From Apis mellifera (Eukaryota > Arthropoda > Insecta > Hymenoptera > Apidae): a DNA stretch of 64,000 nucleotides. Every line of letters starts with the position of its first letter. Within the stretch, counting starts at the first letter, position 1. The stretch lies in the NCBI RefSeq assembly GCF_003254395.2, contig NC_037639.1, forward strand, positions 6,831,501 through 6,895,500, given 5' to 3'. A program made the position numbers and the translations under genes. The notes under the pieces were generated by a model. That model ran no database searches. It saw nothing but the letters and a program-made list of their open reading frames with translations, and was not told the origin of the DNA. Below, one piece after another: positions 14,001 to 27,900 of this stretch.

Positions 14001-17000
14001 TTCTACCAACTGTCAACCAATTTAGCGAATAAACCTATAAGTGGAATTATGGATCGATCACAGGAGTATCATTCTATTACCAGCTGATTAAACCTATCTA
14101 ACTAGTTAAGTTAGTTTGGCAATTTCTTCTACCATCTCAATTTACAATCTAAGTCTTCCACCAACTGATCAATATTTGTTATATCAATAAAATTATTAAA
14201 TTTCCTTTTAATCATTTTTGATGATTTTGAAGGATTGCATTTGATTTCAATTACAAGAAAAAACTAAGAATGATCTAACAATATCTCTATTTACATAGAT
14301 TATTATCTCCCAACATTTACTATCGTCAAGATAAGAATTTAATAAGAATTCTAATTCGTTTTTTTTTAAAAAAAGAACAATGAAATAAAATAATCAAATA
14401 AGAACAATTAAATTCAACGATTAATCATATCCCTTACGCATTTCACTTTAGCATAATGAATTCATTTCATGAAAATATATTATATAACATCTTGTTATTG
14501 CGTTACTGAGAATATTATAATATATTTTAATGTAATGTAAGGAAGTAGAAAATTCATTTTATTTCATTTGCTTGATATTTACGTTTTCATCGATCTGAAG
14601 ATAGAGTCACGATAATGGCGAAGGAACATCAAACGTGGGCGACTGTGATTCCTGAATACTAATGAGAAAGACTGCTAAATAAACAGTCCTGCTTCTGTAA
14701 ACAGAGATACTGAGATCCTTGTCTCTTCGGCTCAACCAAGATTACGAAAAATTAATCGATGGTCAAACAAGAACGGAATCAGTAATTTTTGTTTACATTA
14801 TTTATGCCACGTGCCAATTTATAATCTCGATAAGAAATGATTTTTGAAATAATATTAATAATAAAATACGTGCATATCAAGTCAATTTCCATTGTACTGC
14901 AAACTTGATATTATAAGAAAAATTTGATTAAAATTTGGAAAGAAGATACTTACTTACGATCCAACAAAATTATATTATATTATTCTAAATCTATTAATAT
15001 ACTATCGATTTTATGTTGTGTTTTCCTTTCTATAACTTATTCTGTTTATATGGTATGTGCTGTCTGCAAATTTGCCACAAAATTGCACTTGTGCATGAAG
15101 TTTCAATATCCAATAACATGATTTATGGCATACATCAAGCAAATATTATCGAAATGTACACTGGATGAATAATAAATAAAATAAGAAAAGACATAATATT
15201 ATTGATTCGCGTATACATGTTCAATTGAAGAAAAATAAATCGATCAATTATCATATTCAAAATTTACGATCTTGAAGTAAGTCGTGAAGAGATACTCGAA
15301 ATAATTATATATTTATCGTGTACGTAGGAAAGGATCAATAAAATAAAATAGTATTTCGTTCGTTCGTTGAGAAATTCCGAATGGATAAAATGGATATGCG
15401 AAAGAACTTTTGTATCTATTTCAAATGGGTATACATTTGATTGAGGATCCTACTGATTGCTTCAAGTTTTATAACCCAATAAATGTTAGAGACACAACAA
15501 CGGTTTTTGTGCTTTCGATTAGCATATTCATTTCAGAGGATTTGAACGCGATTGTCAATTAACTTTATGAGATAAGTTTGGTTACGTTGCACTCCCCTTG
15601 GAAATTGAGATGTAAAATTAGAAAAGTAGCACAGGTAAACAAACAAATTCAAGATATATAGGTGCTGTTCACAGTCTTCTGAAATCAGAAAATTATTTTC
15701 ATTAATCACCTGTTCATAAATTATATTTTTATGTTACTTCTCATATATGTATATGTTTACAATAAAATGTAAAAAGATCTATAAGAATTGTTTTCATAAT
15801 TTATGTATCTATTTACTTCAATCTTTCGTTTCTATAAAGAATCTTTTATATTCAGGAATTAATTATTTCATCAAAAATATATAAGAAATAATTTTGTGTT
15901 ATAAATAAGACAGACCACTAGAAAATTTTTACATAACGTTGAATTACGAGGTAGAGTGAGATTAAATACAATTTCCAAAAGATTACCGCAAAACTGGCGA
16001 CGGGTAAAATAAGTCGTACACTTTGCCCAAGGGAAAGTTTCAAGAAATTGAGGCGGCTTCTCAACTATCTGTTGCCAACAAAAGAACAAAGTATAAGGAT
16101 CGGTGAGAGCTTAGTGAATAAGAATTACTTCAGGAATATAAGAAGACACTTTTGAGAAACATTTTTGTTATTCCCTTTCTATCGAACGATTCGTTAAATT
16201 ATAAAGTGTAACAAATTTCTTCGAAAATGGTAAACTGTGAACATTCAGTCATTTTATTTATTCAAAAAATTATATATAAAACATACGATATTTTCTAAGA
16301 ACAACTATATCGTATATTTAAATAATAATATCGTGAAATAGATCTATAATCGATTTGTCGTTTATTGGTTGGCAAATTTTCGAGCAAGAATAATCACAAA
16401 GAAAATGAAATACAGCCTCATGGTAAAATACATCTTTATGCGTACACCATGTATAGACCGCAATGATCGATTTCCAATAAACTGACCGCGGTTAAAGGTG
16501 TTGGGAATATTATTGCACTTTCATCATTGTGATCCCACGTTCGATTCCCATCATTGGAATGATTTATAATGATGCCTTTGTGATTTGATATTTGAATTTC
16601 TCTGATGGAGCAATTGAAGCTGTAATCGTGCAAAAATATCAGCAATTTCTTCTTTTTCTTTTCTTTTTCTTTCCTATTTTTGTAATTAAATATTTTACGT
16701 ATTGCGAATTTCAATAATTGGAAAAATCCTTTTCAAGTTTCTTCATTCAAAGGATCTGCAATTTCTTTTTCGCTTTCCCTTTTTTTTTTTACATTTGTTC
16801 GATTTTTAATTTAAATTCTATTGCGCTTTATTCGACTGGAATTCATTTCTCAAGTGATGTCGAAGACTAGAATTGACGATGAATTTCCATCGTTCGATAA
16901 AATTCATTTCCAGAATGTTATTTTGAATTGAAGGTATTGGTCGTTAAAGATTTAAACGCATTCATCTCGATTCATAATGAGAGGAATGACATATAAATTA

Positions 17001-20000
17001 TACACGATGCATAAGGACTCGTAATTACGAACATGAAATTATGTTTCAGAACTTATTCCATCCCTCTTCCGCGTCTTTAATGTTTTACGAGTTTGCCTCG
17101 TGTAATCGCCGAGCTGATTCGAATTACGATTAAAAATGTAAGTTAAATTGAGATGTTCTATATGTCTGTACAATAAGTATACTATGTAAATAAAGTAAAA
17201 TATTCTATTATAAATTATAACTATCGTAAATGCTTGTCTTAAGAGATTGAAAAGAAATTAAATTTCTTTTACACCAATTTTCCTCTTCCTTTATATTTAT
17301 GAGCATGTAATATCTATCCTCTTCCATGTTTAAAACATGAATAATTTAAATTCTTGCAATTATTCTCTATTAAATTCCATCGCAATTTTAATAATTAATT
17401 TGTTTAAATGAAAAATGAAATTCGTGTAAAAAAGATATAAATCGAAAAAAAGTAATTGTATCGATAAAAAAGAATTTCCAATAAATTCTCATTATTGGGT
17501 GATTCAAATGTTTTCCACCAAGTAATTAATAACATTGTTTGTTATCAATTGCCTTCGCTTTCATAGTATCTAAAAGCAAAAGATCATTGATGCATAAGCA
17601 TTAATGATTGAACTAGATAGTTCTTGTGATGTTTAATTTTCCTCTTACTTTTATAAATAATTCTTTTAAAAATTTAATTAAAAAATATTCTTTTTTAATA
17701 ATCAATGTGAGAACTAATTAAAGAGACTAATTAAATAATTTAACTAGTTTAATTAAACTGATTAACATAAATGCCCTTTCCTAAAATATTTTTATTATTT
17801 ATTATTAATCAAACTGTTTATTCACATAGAAAATACATGCACCAATTCAGACACCAATACAAACGTGATATCTAGAACTTCTATAATTATACGAAAATTT
17901 GCAAACGCCTACATATTCATTTGAGTATATATACGTAAATGAGTTGCATCTGTTCCATCAAGCTAGCAATGCTAATACCAAATATCACGAATGCAGGTTG
18001 TAATCAGAACCTACTCAAAGAAGTTGAAGCTGAAGATCTCAATCAAAGAACCTATATCTAAATAAAATGTAATATATATTGAAATACGTTGTTGCATGAA
18101 TATTTAATATTTATTTCTCCAAAATTATAGATTAACATAGTAATAAGAGTTGACCTATTTATAAAAATATATATATCAAAAACTTATCTCATATATATGT
18201 ATCAAAATTATCATTTTTTTGAAAGAATTTAACAATTTTTTTAATTACATTCATGATAATAACAATATATATATTTTTGTTTTACATTTAATTATCAACA
18301 CGATCGTCAATTTTTGAAACAAAAAGGATACAAAAAATAAATAATGCAAAAGAATATTTTCTCTTCATTAATTGATATTATTTCTTTTCTTCTTGCCCCA
18401 TGGTTTCGATCATTTTGTGAAATTCGTGACAACAAAATAACTTTATTTTCTGTTTTTTTATGTCGCCTATACTGTCCAGTTTTCATCAATATCAACTGCA
18501 CGTGACACACGTCAATTAAATAAACACATTGTTCATTCATTGGTGACGAAAAAACTTGGAAAATACTGTCAGAATTGGCGTGTAAAGAAATTGCATAATT
18601 GATAATATATAATAATGTATAAAATATTCAAAATAAAATATTATATACGCGTTACATTATTTTTTTGCTTCTATTTATTTATTTAATTAATAAAAATACG
18701 AATTTACTTAAGCATTTGCAATATAACGATAATAAATATAATATAATTTTCCTTCACGTCACTCGAAATGTTTAATCACATTCCTTCGAACTTTATACCC
18801 TAATATTTCGTTCTTATGTCAGAATGACTGCGACAAAAGATTAGAACCGACAAATCATTGTCAAGAGAGAAATAACTTGCGAATTATATTGCGAGAGATC
18901 GTAATTTTGTTACTTTATATATACTCAAATGAAATATTCTCGAGAAATTTCTGTTCCCTTTCTAACCTTTTCAAAAGAGAAATAAGCATAAAAAATATTT
19001 TTAAAACGAGTTGAAAAATAATTATTCTTTTATTAATAAATTCTTTTGTCTTTTCTGATATTAAAGAAAAAATATAAATAAACATTTGTAGCAGTAGCTT
19101 TAATTTTTGAGATTCCTACTTTCAGAAATACGTAAAAAAAAAAAATAAATAAAAAAAGAAAATCCTTGAAAGAAGATCACATTTTAATTATTCGGAATGA
19201 TGATAATGAGAAAGGAAATCTATTAAACAAAGATTATTTTTTCTAATCAAAATAATTTTAGAAAGAGAAAAAAGAAAATAATTTTACATTAAAGCTTGTG
19301 TAATACATGGAAAAATTTAATAATCATAATACACGAACCGTAAAGTTATTTCTTCTAATTTTTCGGAATTTTATTTTTTCTTTGTATACCTTCCTTCAAA
19401 TTATTTTAACTTATATAAATTCAACAAAATTTATATCATATAAGTTAATTTATAGCGAATTAATATGTTATTTTAAAGTAATTTTATACATTAATTTATT
19501 ATGTTAATAAAATTGTACATACATGCAGAGGTGTAAAGGGTAATTAGATTTTTAACACGTTAATGGAATAAAGTATCGAACTGTAAAGAAATGCATAAAA
19601 GCATACTTTAAACTAATCAGATTATATTTTCCATGCAACAAGTTTGTTTAATGTTTCGTTAGAAATCTATGTGTATAATATCCGTAGAATTTTAAAAATT
19701 TTCAAGTTACAAAATTTTTCATAATGAAAGAATAACGTGTTTCTTCCGAAGTTCCTATCTTTTCTTAACAAATATAAAAAAATTAATTTAATATGTTATG
19801 ATTTCTTCATATTACGTATTCAAACTTCAAAAATTAGCGATAAAAAATCACGAAAATTGAATTGAAAATGAATCGAAAGACGTAACAAATTCACATAATA
19901 ACGATATAAAAGCTTGTTATCATTGAATTTTTTCATAGAATGAAAATATGTAAAAAATATGTAAAAAAACAGTAATTCAAATGTTTTATATTCATTCTAC

Positions 20001-21269
20001 TATACATATAAAGAAGAAACATTAAAATCGAAATGTGAAATGCAAATTACTACATATACATATTTGTTCCGACATTCCATTATACTCATTCATCCTTTAT
20101 CTTTCTATCTCCTGAGAGTTCAAGATAATAAAACAGAAAATACAATCTTTTCTTCTTTTACATAAAAATCGAATATATTATAAATTATTAGAAAAAATTA
20201 TTAAAAAAATTATATATGATATTTCAACATTACAACGCGTAAGTATTCGCATTGTATATAACTAATTGGGCCAAAATATATTATATCATGAATAAATAAT
20301 TATAAGAATTTTATACTAATAAAATAAAATATAGAAATGATAAGGAAATATTTCGTTGAAAAATAAAGCTATCTATATAAATTATGTATGCATTGAATAT
20401 GCCATTTGCATCGAATTATATGAAATTCGATAAATTTGAAAAATTTAATAACAACTTCAAAAAGCTTGTCACTAATCTCATTACGTTCCAATGATGCGTA
20501 AAATTTTTTTAGAATTTTATAAAGGCATCTAAATTCTAAATTATATTTTTCATTACTATGTTACAATTTCAAAATATTCAATCCATGTACTATTACAAAA
20601 CATAAAAACATAAAAATAAAGTACTTCTAAATAGATATTTAGTTATCTATATAAATAAATGATAATAATCGTGCACGAAAAATACGAGAGTAAAATTAAT
20701 AAACACGAACAATTAAAACTGTTTCTGTATATCGAAATTTTCCCTTCGTGAGTCACGATTAGAATCGTTTATACAGTGGACTTGATAAGCAATATTGATT
20801 CGCGTGAAAGTTTTCCTCCAAACCACGATTTGTTACCGGAATATAGTCAGTTTCGATCAGATTTTTATATTACGCAATAATATTTCCTCTGATAAGCGCA
20901 CAATTGAACGAAATCAATGTAAAAATTTAAAAATAAACCAAAACAATTTCGAATGTTTATGTTATCATTCACGTTTTGTGTGCAATTATGCAAGAGGAAA
21001 TTTGAAAGACTAAGAATTTGAAAAACTTTCTAAGAAATTCGAAATATTTGATGAAATTTGAACTTTAATAAAATCTTGAAAAGAAATTGTAAAAGTCAAA
21101 TCATAAAATTATCAACATGAAATTGATCTTGAATAAAAATAACCAATTTTTTCTAACTAACTTATAATTTGAAAAATTAGATAATAATTTACAATTAATT
21201 TAACACACGTGTATATTGTATAAAAATAATAATAACTTAAATAATATAAAAATATAAAAGTGTACTTAC
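11066..21269. other. AT-rich non-coding stretch without recognisable genes
   Basis: The region was scanned for coding frames, terminal inverted repeats and tRNA-like elements, and none is convincing. It holds scattered poly-A and poly-T runs (for example 12070-12087 and 12826-12838). The frame at 12526-12840 is a T-rich low-complexity reading. The frame at 15871-16089 (-) has no splice support. GTAAGT words occur (such as near 13331 and 17139) but lie in plain AT-rich DNA. Confidence 0.5.
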
Positions 21270-21710
21270 AGCTGTGATGCGATGGAGAATCAATTCGCGG
21301 AGTAACGCAAATCAATTGAATCCGTTTGTCAACGTATAGGAGCGCGCATCGGAAACCTTTTATCAAAATTAAATCCTCGATCTTATCGAAAAACAAATCT
21401 CCATTCTATTCTAACACTATTCTACATCTCGATCCTAATTGCTCTTGAATCCATAAGCGAAAAAAAAAAAATACAAAATCAAAACAATAATCACGTCTTC
21501 TACGATCGATCGATCTTTCACAAACTTGTATCTTTTATCGACGATAAAAATCCTCTCTATCCGTTTCTAAATAAATCGGTACAACGATCATCCGTAAATC
21601 GATTTCACGGATTTCGCGATAAATTTCATCGATCGAATCAGAGGACAAAATGCTCGAAAAGGGGAACGATGCGATACGGTGGTTGCTCGCGTCACGGCGC
21701 GCTGAGAACT
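21270..21710 (-). promoter_or_regulatory. Putative TATA-less promoter and first exon on the minus strand
   Basis: A GC-richer island in very AT-rich surroundings carries a perfect arthropod initiator TCAGTT on the minus strand (plus positions 21707-21712, predicted +1 at 21710). Reading leftwards, the transcript would run 441 nt to a strong splice donor, AGCT|GTAAGTA (GTAAGT at 21264-21269). I see no TATA box at -30 and no clear DPE at +28. Several short ORFs occur, including one of 42 codons beginning MFFDKIEDLI that reaches the donor, but none looks like conserved protein, so the exon may be mostly 5' UTR. The word ACTTACAG could also be read as a weak plus-strand acceptor, but its upstream tract is poor in pyrimidines. 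The gene body would lie to the left. Confidence 0.4.
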
Positions 21711-24434
21711 GAACACCTTTCGACGGTGGTGGCTCGCGATAGGTCGGTCGAAGGAAAGCGAGTGGGGTTTGCGTGCGGAAAAACATGAAGAATGCTTTGT
21801 GAGAGAAAGATAGAAGTGAAGAAAAAGGGTGGTATCTTTCTCTGGGTGATCCTGTAGGTCAAAGAAGGGAGATCAGACATTGGTTGATCCCCACATTTGC
21901 TCGACATTCAACCTTTATCATCGAGAGATTATCCGTCACTGCTTATCAAGCTGGGTCAATCAACGTGGAACAAAGCGTGCAGATAATCTGAATTACGACG
22001 AAATTTAGGATAAATAATGGTAGCATAAATTATGCTTTAAAGAGAAATAATTGTTTGAAATCGAAGGATAGTCGGATTTTTTCGGTATTCTATATTAAGA
22101 ACGAATAATAATAATAATGTTTTTATAGTTTTCAACTATATTTTTAAAAAACATTGATTTGAATTGATTTTGATTAATTGAAAAATTTGTTAATCGAATA
22201 AAAATGGATAAGGAAAATAATAATTGAAATTGAAATTGTGATAAAAAAAATAATTATTAATTTTGTAAAAATTATCCAAATAATTTTTAATGAAAATGTA
22301 TCCAAGAAATAGCTATCTTTAAAAAAATTCGCAAAATTATATTCTCCTTTTTATACTTACCTTAATTTCATTGTTGGTTCATAAAGATTCCTATGGCAGA
22401 ATTTTATTTTTTTCATTCGTTTTCGTTTTCTTCTGTAGCCCATGCATACTACTGGAAATTATTTGACTGAAAAAGTAAAATAAAATATTTAAATTTATTT
22501 CATCAGACAAGTATAATAATTCTAGATAAGAAAGGTACAATAAAATAATGACAGTGATGAAAGAAGAATCAAGAGGAACGCAAATTTCATAAAAATGCTA
22601 ATTAAATGAAACATTTCAAACAAGTGAAATTTTGTAATCAAGATAAGTAAAATTTCATGGAAATACTAATGAAATCACCTCGAATTTCGAATAAAATTTT
22701 AATATTTATATATATATAAAAATAGATCTTTAGATAATTGAAAATCCACGAATATATTGAAAATAGATACATCTACTATTGATAATTAGTATTATATGAA
22801 ACTTTGATACTGACATTTTATGGATCAAAGTTTTATGTATACATGAGATTTTATTAAAATCACCTCAATCTTAAGAAAATGATTTAAAAAAGTTTTGAAG
22901 TATGATATAATTGTAATCATGTATATAATCTTTTTATTGATTTATACATCATCATTGATTTGTATATTCGAAATCAAATTATCTCCAGCCTTTGTACTTT
23001 GATTATTTATCCTGAATAACTTGAAGAAAAAGAAAATCTGGATATTATTATTTGATTTTTCATTTTATTTCAACATTCGTTGTCAAACATTCTTAATTTT
23101 CTATTTTTAAAAAAAAAATATGTATTATATGTATATAATATTAATTAATTTAATTAACAAAATTTTAATAATGAAAAATATTATAAATTATTCATTTTGA
23201 ATAATCTATGAAAATTTGTAAATCAAAAATCATAAACAATGAAAGGATTCTGAGTTATCTGCTGAGAATTGGAAGTACAATCTTATGTATTTATCTATTT
23301 CTCAATAGATGGTGTTCAATGCAAGAATGAAATTGTTTGTATTTCACTTCTTAAGGATAATGAGTACAATAAGTATCACATATGCAAAGTAGTTATTGCA
23401 TTTTGATGCTATTATTTTATAATAAAGTTCAAATCATAAGATATTAAAGGTAAATTTAAATACTTTTTATTTTATATATACATTGCAAATATTTTCACTT
23501 AATTTCTATTATTAATTTACATTAAAATTTCAATAAAACGAAATCGATACAATCCTAACCAAACGTAACCACGTGGCTTCAATGAAGCACATGGTTTCAA
23601 TGATTATAATATATACATAACATATGATTATAAATATATTAATGTTATTAATAAAAGATAACTAGCTTTATATATTTGTTATATTGTCAATGAAAATTAA
23701 AAAAAAAAAAATTCATTGTCAATTTACTTGACCATTTATATAATATTTATTAACTACATAAGATTTAAATAACAATTAATCTTGATCGACTTTCTTTTTT
23801 ATAACTGTAAGCTATAATTATTAAACTTATTGCATAACTAACACATAATTTTATTACATTTTAATTGATTTCAGAAATATCTAAAGTATCGAATATCTTG
23901 CAAAAAATTTTATTTGTAAAATAACAAAGTCTAAAAAATTTTTTTAAGAATAAAGAATCTACACTGATCATTAATTTCTTCTAAACATTAAATTGTTTAA
24001 AATATATTTTTTTAATAATCTTAATTTATTGCGCCAATGATAGATATTTACTATTTCGATATCTATATTATTTCTATATCGATATCTATTGATTTTTGTT
24101 TATGAATTGATTCAATTAAATTTTTAATTCCTGACAAAAAATATATCGTTTCAGAAAAAAAAAAGTAAATATGTTAACGAAAAAATAATAAAAAAAAAAT
24201 AAATAATATTCTTAATTTTTACGCTTGATAAAGTTTGTTGTGGATAATATATTTAAATTATTATTAACTAGATAAAATATTAATGAAAAATAAAATATAT
24301 AATATCCTTTTATTTTTAAATCAATTTTTTGAAAAATAAATATATGAAAAAAATAATAAATTTTACGAATAACTATTTTAAATATTAAAATCTTTTTAAA
24401 TTTGAGATTAACTTAATTCTTCCTCTTATTTTAG
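21711..24434. other. Non-coding stretch between the 21.7 kb island and the Cys/TQT ORF
   Basis: The GC-richer DNA next to the 21.7 kb promoter island fades by about 21950. The remainder is AT-rich with no supported exon. Any promoter or 5' exon of the 24.4 kb gene should be here. Possible pieces are a donor-like AAAG|GTAAAT at 23450 and a CACGTG E-box at 23570-23575 in a GC-richer patch, but neither is proven. Confidence 0.4.
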
Positions 24435-24904
24435 TATCAAAGATGTCATGTCACTCTAAAAAATATATTACATCATTGAAAGAAGATGAATTTTGCGATA
24501 TCTGCGAACGTTGTTCAAAATGTGGAATAGTAATACAAGCAAATCATACATGTAATACATGGAATGGCAATAATAACAATTATAACTTAAAACCACGAAA
24601 AAAAGATAAAATAAGAAATAACTATTCTAAAAGAGTTTCAATGTATAATCAAAGTACAACAATATATCAATCAATAAAATTTCAAAAAAGAATTTGCCAA
24701 AAAAAATCTGTCAGTACACAGACAGAAGCAATTTTAACTACATCAAATGCAACACAAACAAATGATGAATTTAATAATTACATTAATCTGAATGATAAGG
24801 AAATTTATAAAAAACTTATTAAAAATTTAGTTGAAAAAACGGCACAAAATAAAATATTACTTACCAAATTGCATATGCTTTGTGCTAATTTGCAAATAAA
24901 ATAA
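24435..24904 (+). CDS. Uncharacterised 153-aa protein with Cys cluster, two TQT (LC8-type) motifs and C-terminal helix; ORF 24443-24904
   Basis: The ATG at 24443 has A at -3 and opens a 153-codon frame, the longest convincing ORF in the window. Cysteines at 18, 21, 24 and 27 form CDICERCSKC (CxxCxxCxxC), with H35 and C37 just after, so metal binding is plausible. An Asn/Lys-rich linker follows (about 40-80). Residues 89-94 read SVSTQT and 102-106 read NATQT. TQT in such a context is the core of the groove-binding motif for dynein light chain LC8, and two copies 12 residues apart are typical of LC8 clients. Residues 117-150 are predicted helical with a heptad-like Leu/Ile pattern (KLIKNLVEKTAQNKILLTKL). 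The sequence just upstream, CCTCTTATTTTAG at 24422-24434, is a good splice acceptor, so this may be a last exon with a non-coding first exon further left. AATAAA overlaps the last codons and another lies near 25220. The family is unknown to me. An adaptor on microtubule or spindle structures is an inference from the TQT motifs only. Confidence 0.65.
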
Positions 24905-24938
24905 GATTTTTCATAATTATTTTTAATTAATGACACGT

Positions 24939-24963
24939 TTATTATTATTATTATTATTATTAT
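24939..24963. repeat. (TTA)8 microsatellite in the 3' flank of the Cys/TQT ORF
   Basis: An uninterrupted TTA trinucleotide run begins 35 bases after the stop codon of the 153-aa ORF, probably within its 3' UTR. Confidence 0.85.
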
Positions 24964-27900
24964 AGTTATATTTTAATTTTTGACGTTCATGAAATATTAA
25001 TTAAACATGATATTTTTATTTCTTTATTTCGTATAAATCAAGTTTTCGCTCTTTCGTTTCCTATGAGATGATTTTTGTTGTTCTATAATTTTCATATTTT
25101 CATTCTTTATATAAATATAACATAAACTATCAACTAAAAGTAAATTTATAATCCTTTTTATGTTTATATAATTTGATTTTATAATTTTTGTGTACTAACT
25201 GAAAATTAATGCGAAAGATTAATAAAAATTTGTAATCAATATTAAATTATCAAATTTTTATTACGTATTAATGTATATGAATATATTCATAACTTACTGT
25301 ATTATCGTTAATTATTCTTTTTTTATCAATATAAAAAATATACGACTTATCATTTGTAGATAACACTTGATAATTGCTTTCCTTTTTTTCATTATAACAA
25401 CTCGCAATTAAAAATTATTTTAACGATCCGCGAAATTATTCATATCGTATAATAAAACATATAAAACTCTCAAATAAAAATACATACTATAAATATTCAC
25501 AAATAAACATAACATCTTATTCTAAACACTTGCGAATAAAAAATGAAAAATAAACAATTACGACTAAATGTATTTTAATTCGTAAAAAAACATACTTTAA
25601 ATATTCACAAACATATGTATTTACTATAAAAAATAAATAAAATAAGTTCTTTATACGAAATATATATAATTTTAAATTATATATACGAGAAAGCAAACGC
25701 GCGACCCGTCTAAACAGCACGGAGCGCTACACTGTTATGAATCGTGCCATTCCCCCACCGAGCGAGCAAAGTGGCGCACGCCGATATCGATAGCGGCGTA
25801 AGTAGATTTCGAATATTTCATTATATATTAATATAAAATATTTAAATATTGTAATTTTCAATTGTATGTTTAAATATATTTAAAAAAATACTTGTTTATT
25901 ATATTTTTTATTCATTATATGTTAATCGAAAAAAAGTTGTATCATGTAAGTTATTTTATCGAATCAAGAATTCTATCTTATGAACAACTAAATATGTAGA
26001 AAATCGTAATAAAACTATTTCAATATAAAATTGTACGAAAATATATTAATATATTTTCTCATACTATTTTATTAATTTTTTCTTCATTTTTAAAATACGA
26101 AACATTGATATGATTATAATTATAAAAGTATATTTGTAATGTATTAAATATATGTTCTTATATTCTTATTTATTGATATTAAATACAATATTTTTTTGTT
26201 TCAATATTAAATAAATTTAAATTTTTTAATTAATAGAATAACATGAAAGTATAGAAGAAAAAGTAAAAAATATAAGTATAATAATACGTAAAAAAAAATC
26301 AATTATTGAGAGATTTTTCATTTATTTTATATCTTGAAATCGACTATTGTTAAGAATAAAAAATTTTGCAACATTTGAAAAAATCTTGATGAAATTCATT
26401 TTCTAGTTTTAAAGATATTTTTCAATATTTTATTATAATATTTATTTCTCTCGATTTAATTAAAGTGTTATATCTTGAAATTTGTTAAATTTTTCATCGT
26501 TTTAACTTTTTATATTCTCATTTCTTTTTGGCTATTAGATTAGATAAAAAAAAGAAGAAAAAATTAATAAAAAAATTATTCTTATCTGATTTTAATGATA
26601 ATTTTTTTACTTTTCATTTATATAGAATATTACTTATCCAACTTGAAGAAATTTCTCTCCATTCTATTTCTGCATTTCTATTATCGCATTTTTTAATTAA
26701 AAAACATCAACATTCATTACGTTTACTCTGTTAACACAATATTTAAACGAAGTTACTTTCTGTTGTACGGTTTTATTATTCAAGGCTTTGAACTAAATCT
26801 ATATGATTCGTTAAAATTAATACGACATTCGGGATCAGAGTTCTTCAATTTCAATATGCATGTTGAATGAAGCATTTTTTGCGACTTCTATCGGATATTT
26901 CTCTCTCGATTTAACTATGTATCGTAAAACGAATGGAAATCAGATTGAAGATCTGGTTTTTGATCGTGGTTTTTGTTCACCAAATATCAACATTTCAACA
27001 TATTTTTTTAATTTTATAAAAATGAATAATGGACATGTCAATCAAGAGAAGTTGAAACAAACATCCTGTGGTATCGCATAAAAGAAACATTGCATTTGAA
27101 ATCACAAAAAAAAAAAAGAAATAATTCTCAAAATATATATAAAAGGAATTCAATTTTTCAATTTTTCAATTGTTTTTGAAATTTAATAATGAAATACATT
27201 ATTAAATTTAAATCAAGAGTAAGATGATACAAACCAGATGTTGTAATTTATTAAAATTTGTCAAATTGAAATATCGATAGAATTGTTATAAGTAGAAAGA
27301 GAAACGAATAAGGAAGAGAACATAATTGCTCGTCTTTTGATGGATCGGCTGTTGCGATTGGCGATCAAATCGATGAAGAAAGAAAAAGGCCGTCAAGGCT
27401 AAGTCTAGAGGGGTTGGCGGGGAAAGATGGAAAGAGAGGGGTTGCACTTTGAAACGTACGTCTGTCTCCAGGGGGTTACAGGTGGTTGCTCCTGGAAGAA
27501 AGAGGCGAGAGAAAGGAACACATCGAAAGTGTTGTGTGGTTGAATGGAAACGGTGAAGAAAAAGTAAAGGGTTCAAGAAAATCGTGCATAAGATACGCGC
27601 AATTTGATTACCGACTGAGCTTTGTTCCATCGTCGAATAATGAAAACGCAAACTTGGTGAAAATTCCCTTGATCGTTTATATTATCGAGCAAACACTCGA
27701 TATCTTTGTTCCACGAGACGAATTCGCCCGTACAAAACGAGAAGGAAATTGAGAACGTGTAACGTGCAATAGACATCGAGTAGCGTGAATACGAGCTATC
27801 ACTTGAACCCGTTAATTGTGATACAATTCTCGAACAATCATCAGCCGATACTCGTGTCAAGCGTCCGTTAAACAACATTTATAGAGCATCTCCTCGAAAT

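Noticed and set aside
16520..16565. tRNA B-box-like CGTTCGATTCCCAT (also seen near 36661)
   Set aside because: The bases around it do not pair into a T-arm and no A-box or acceptor stem is present.
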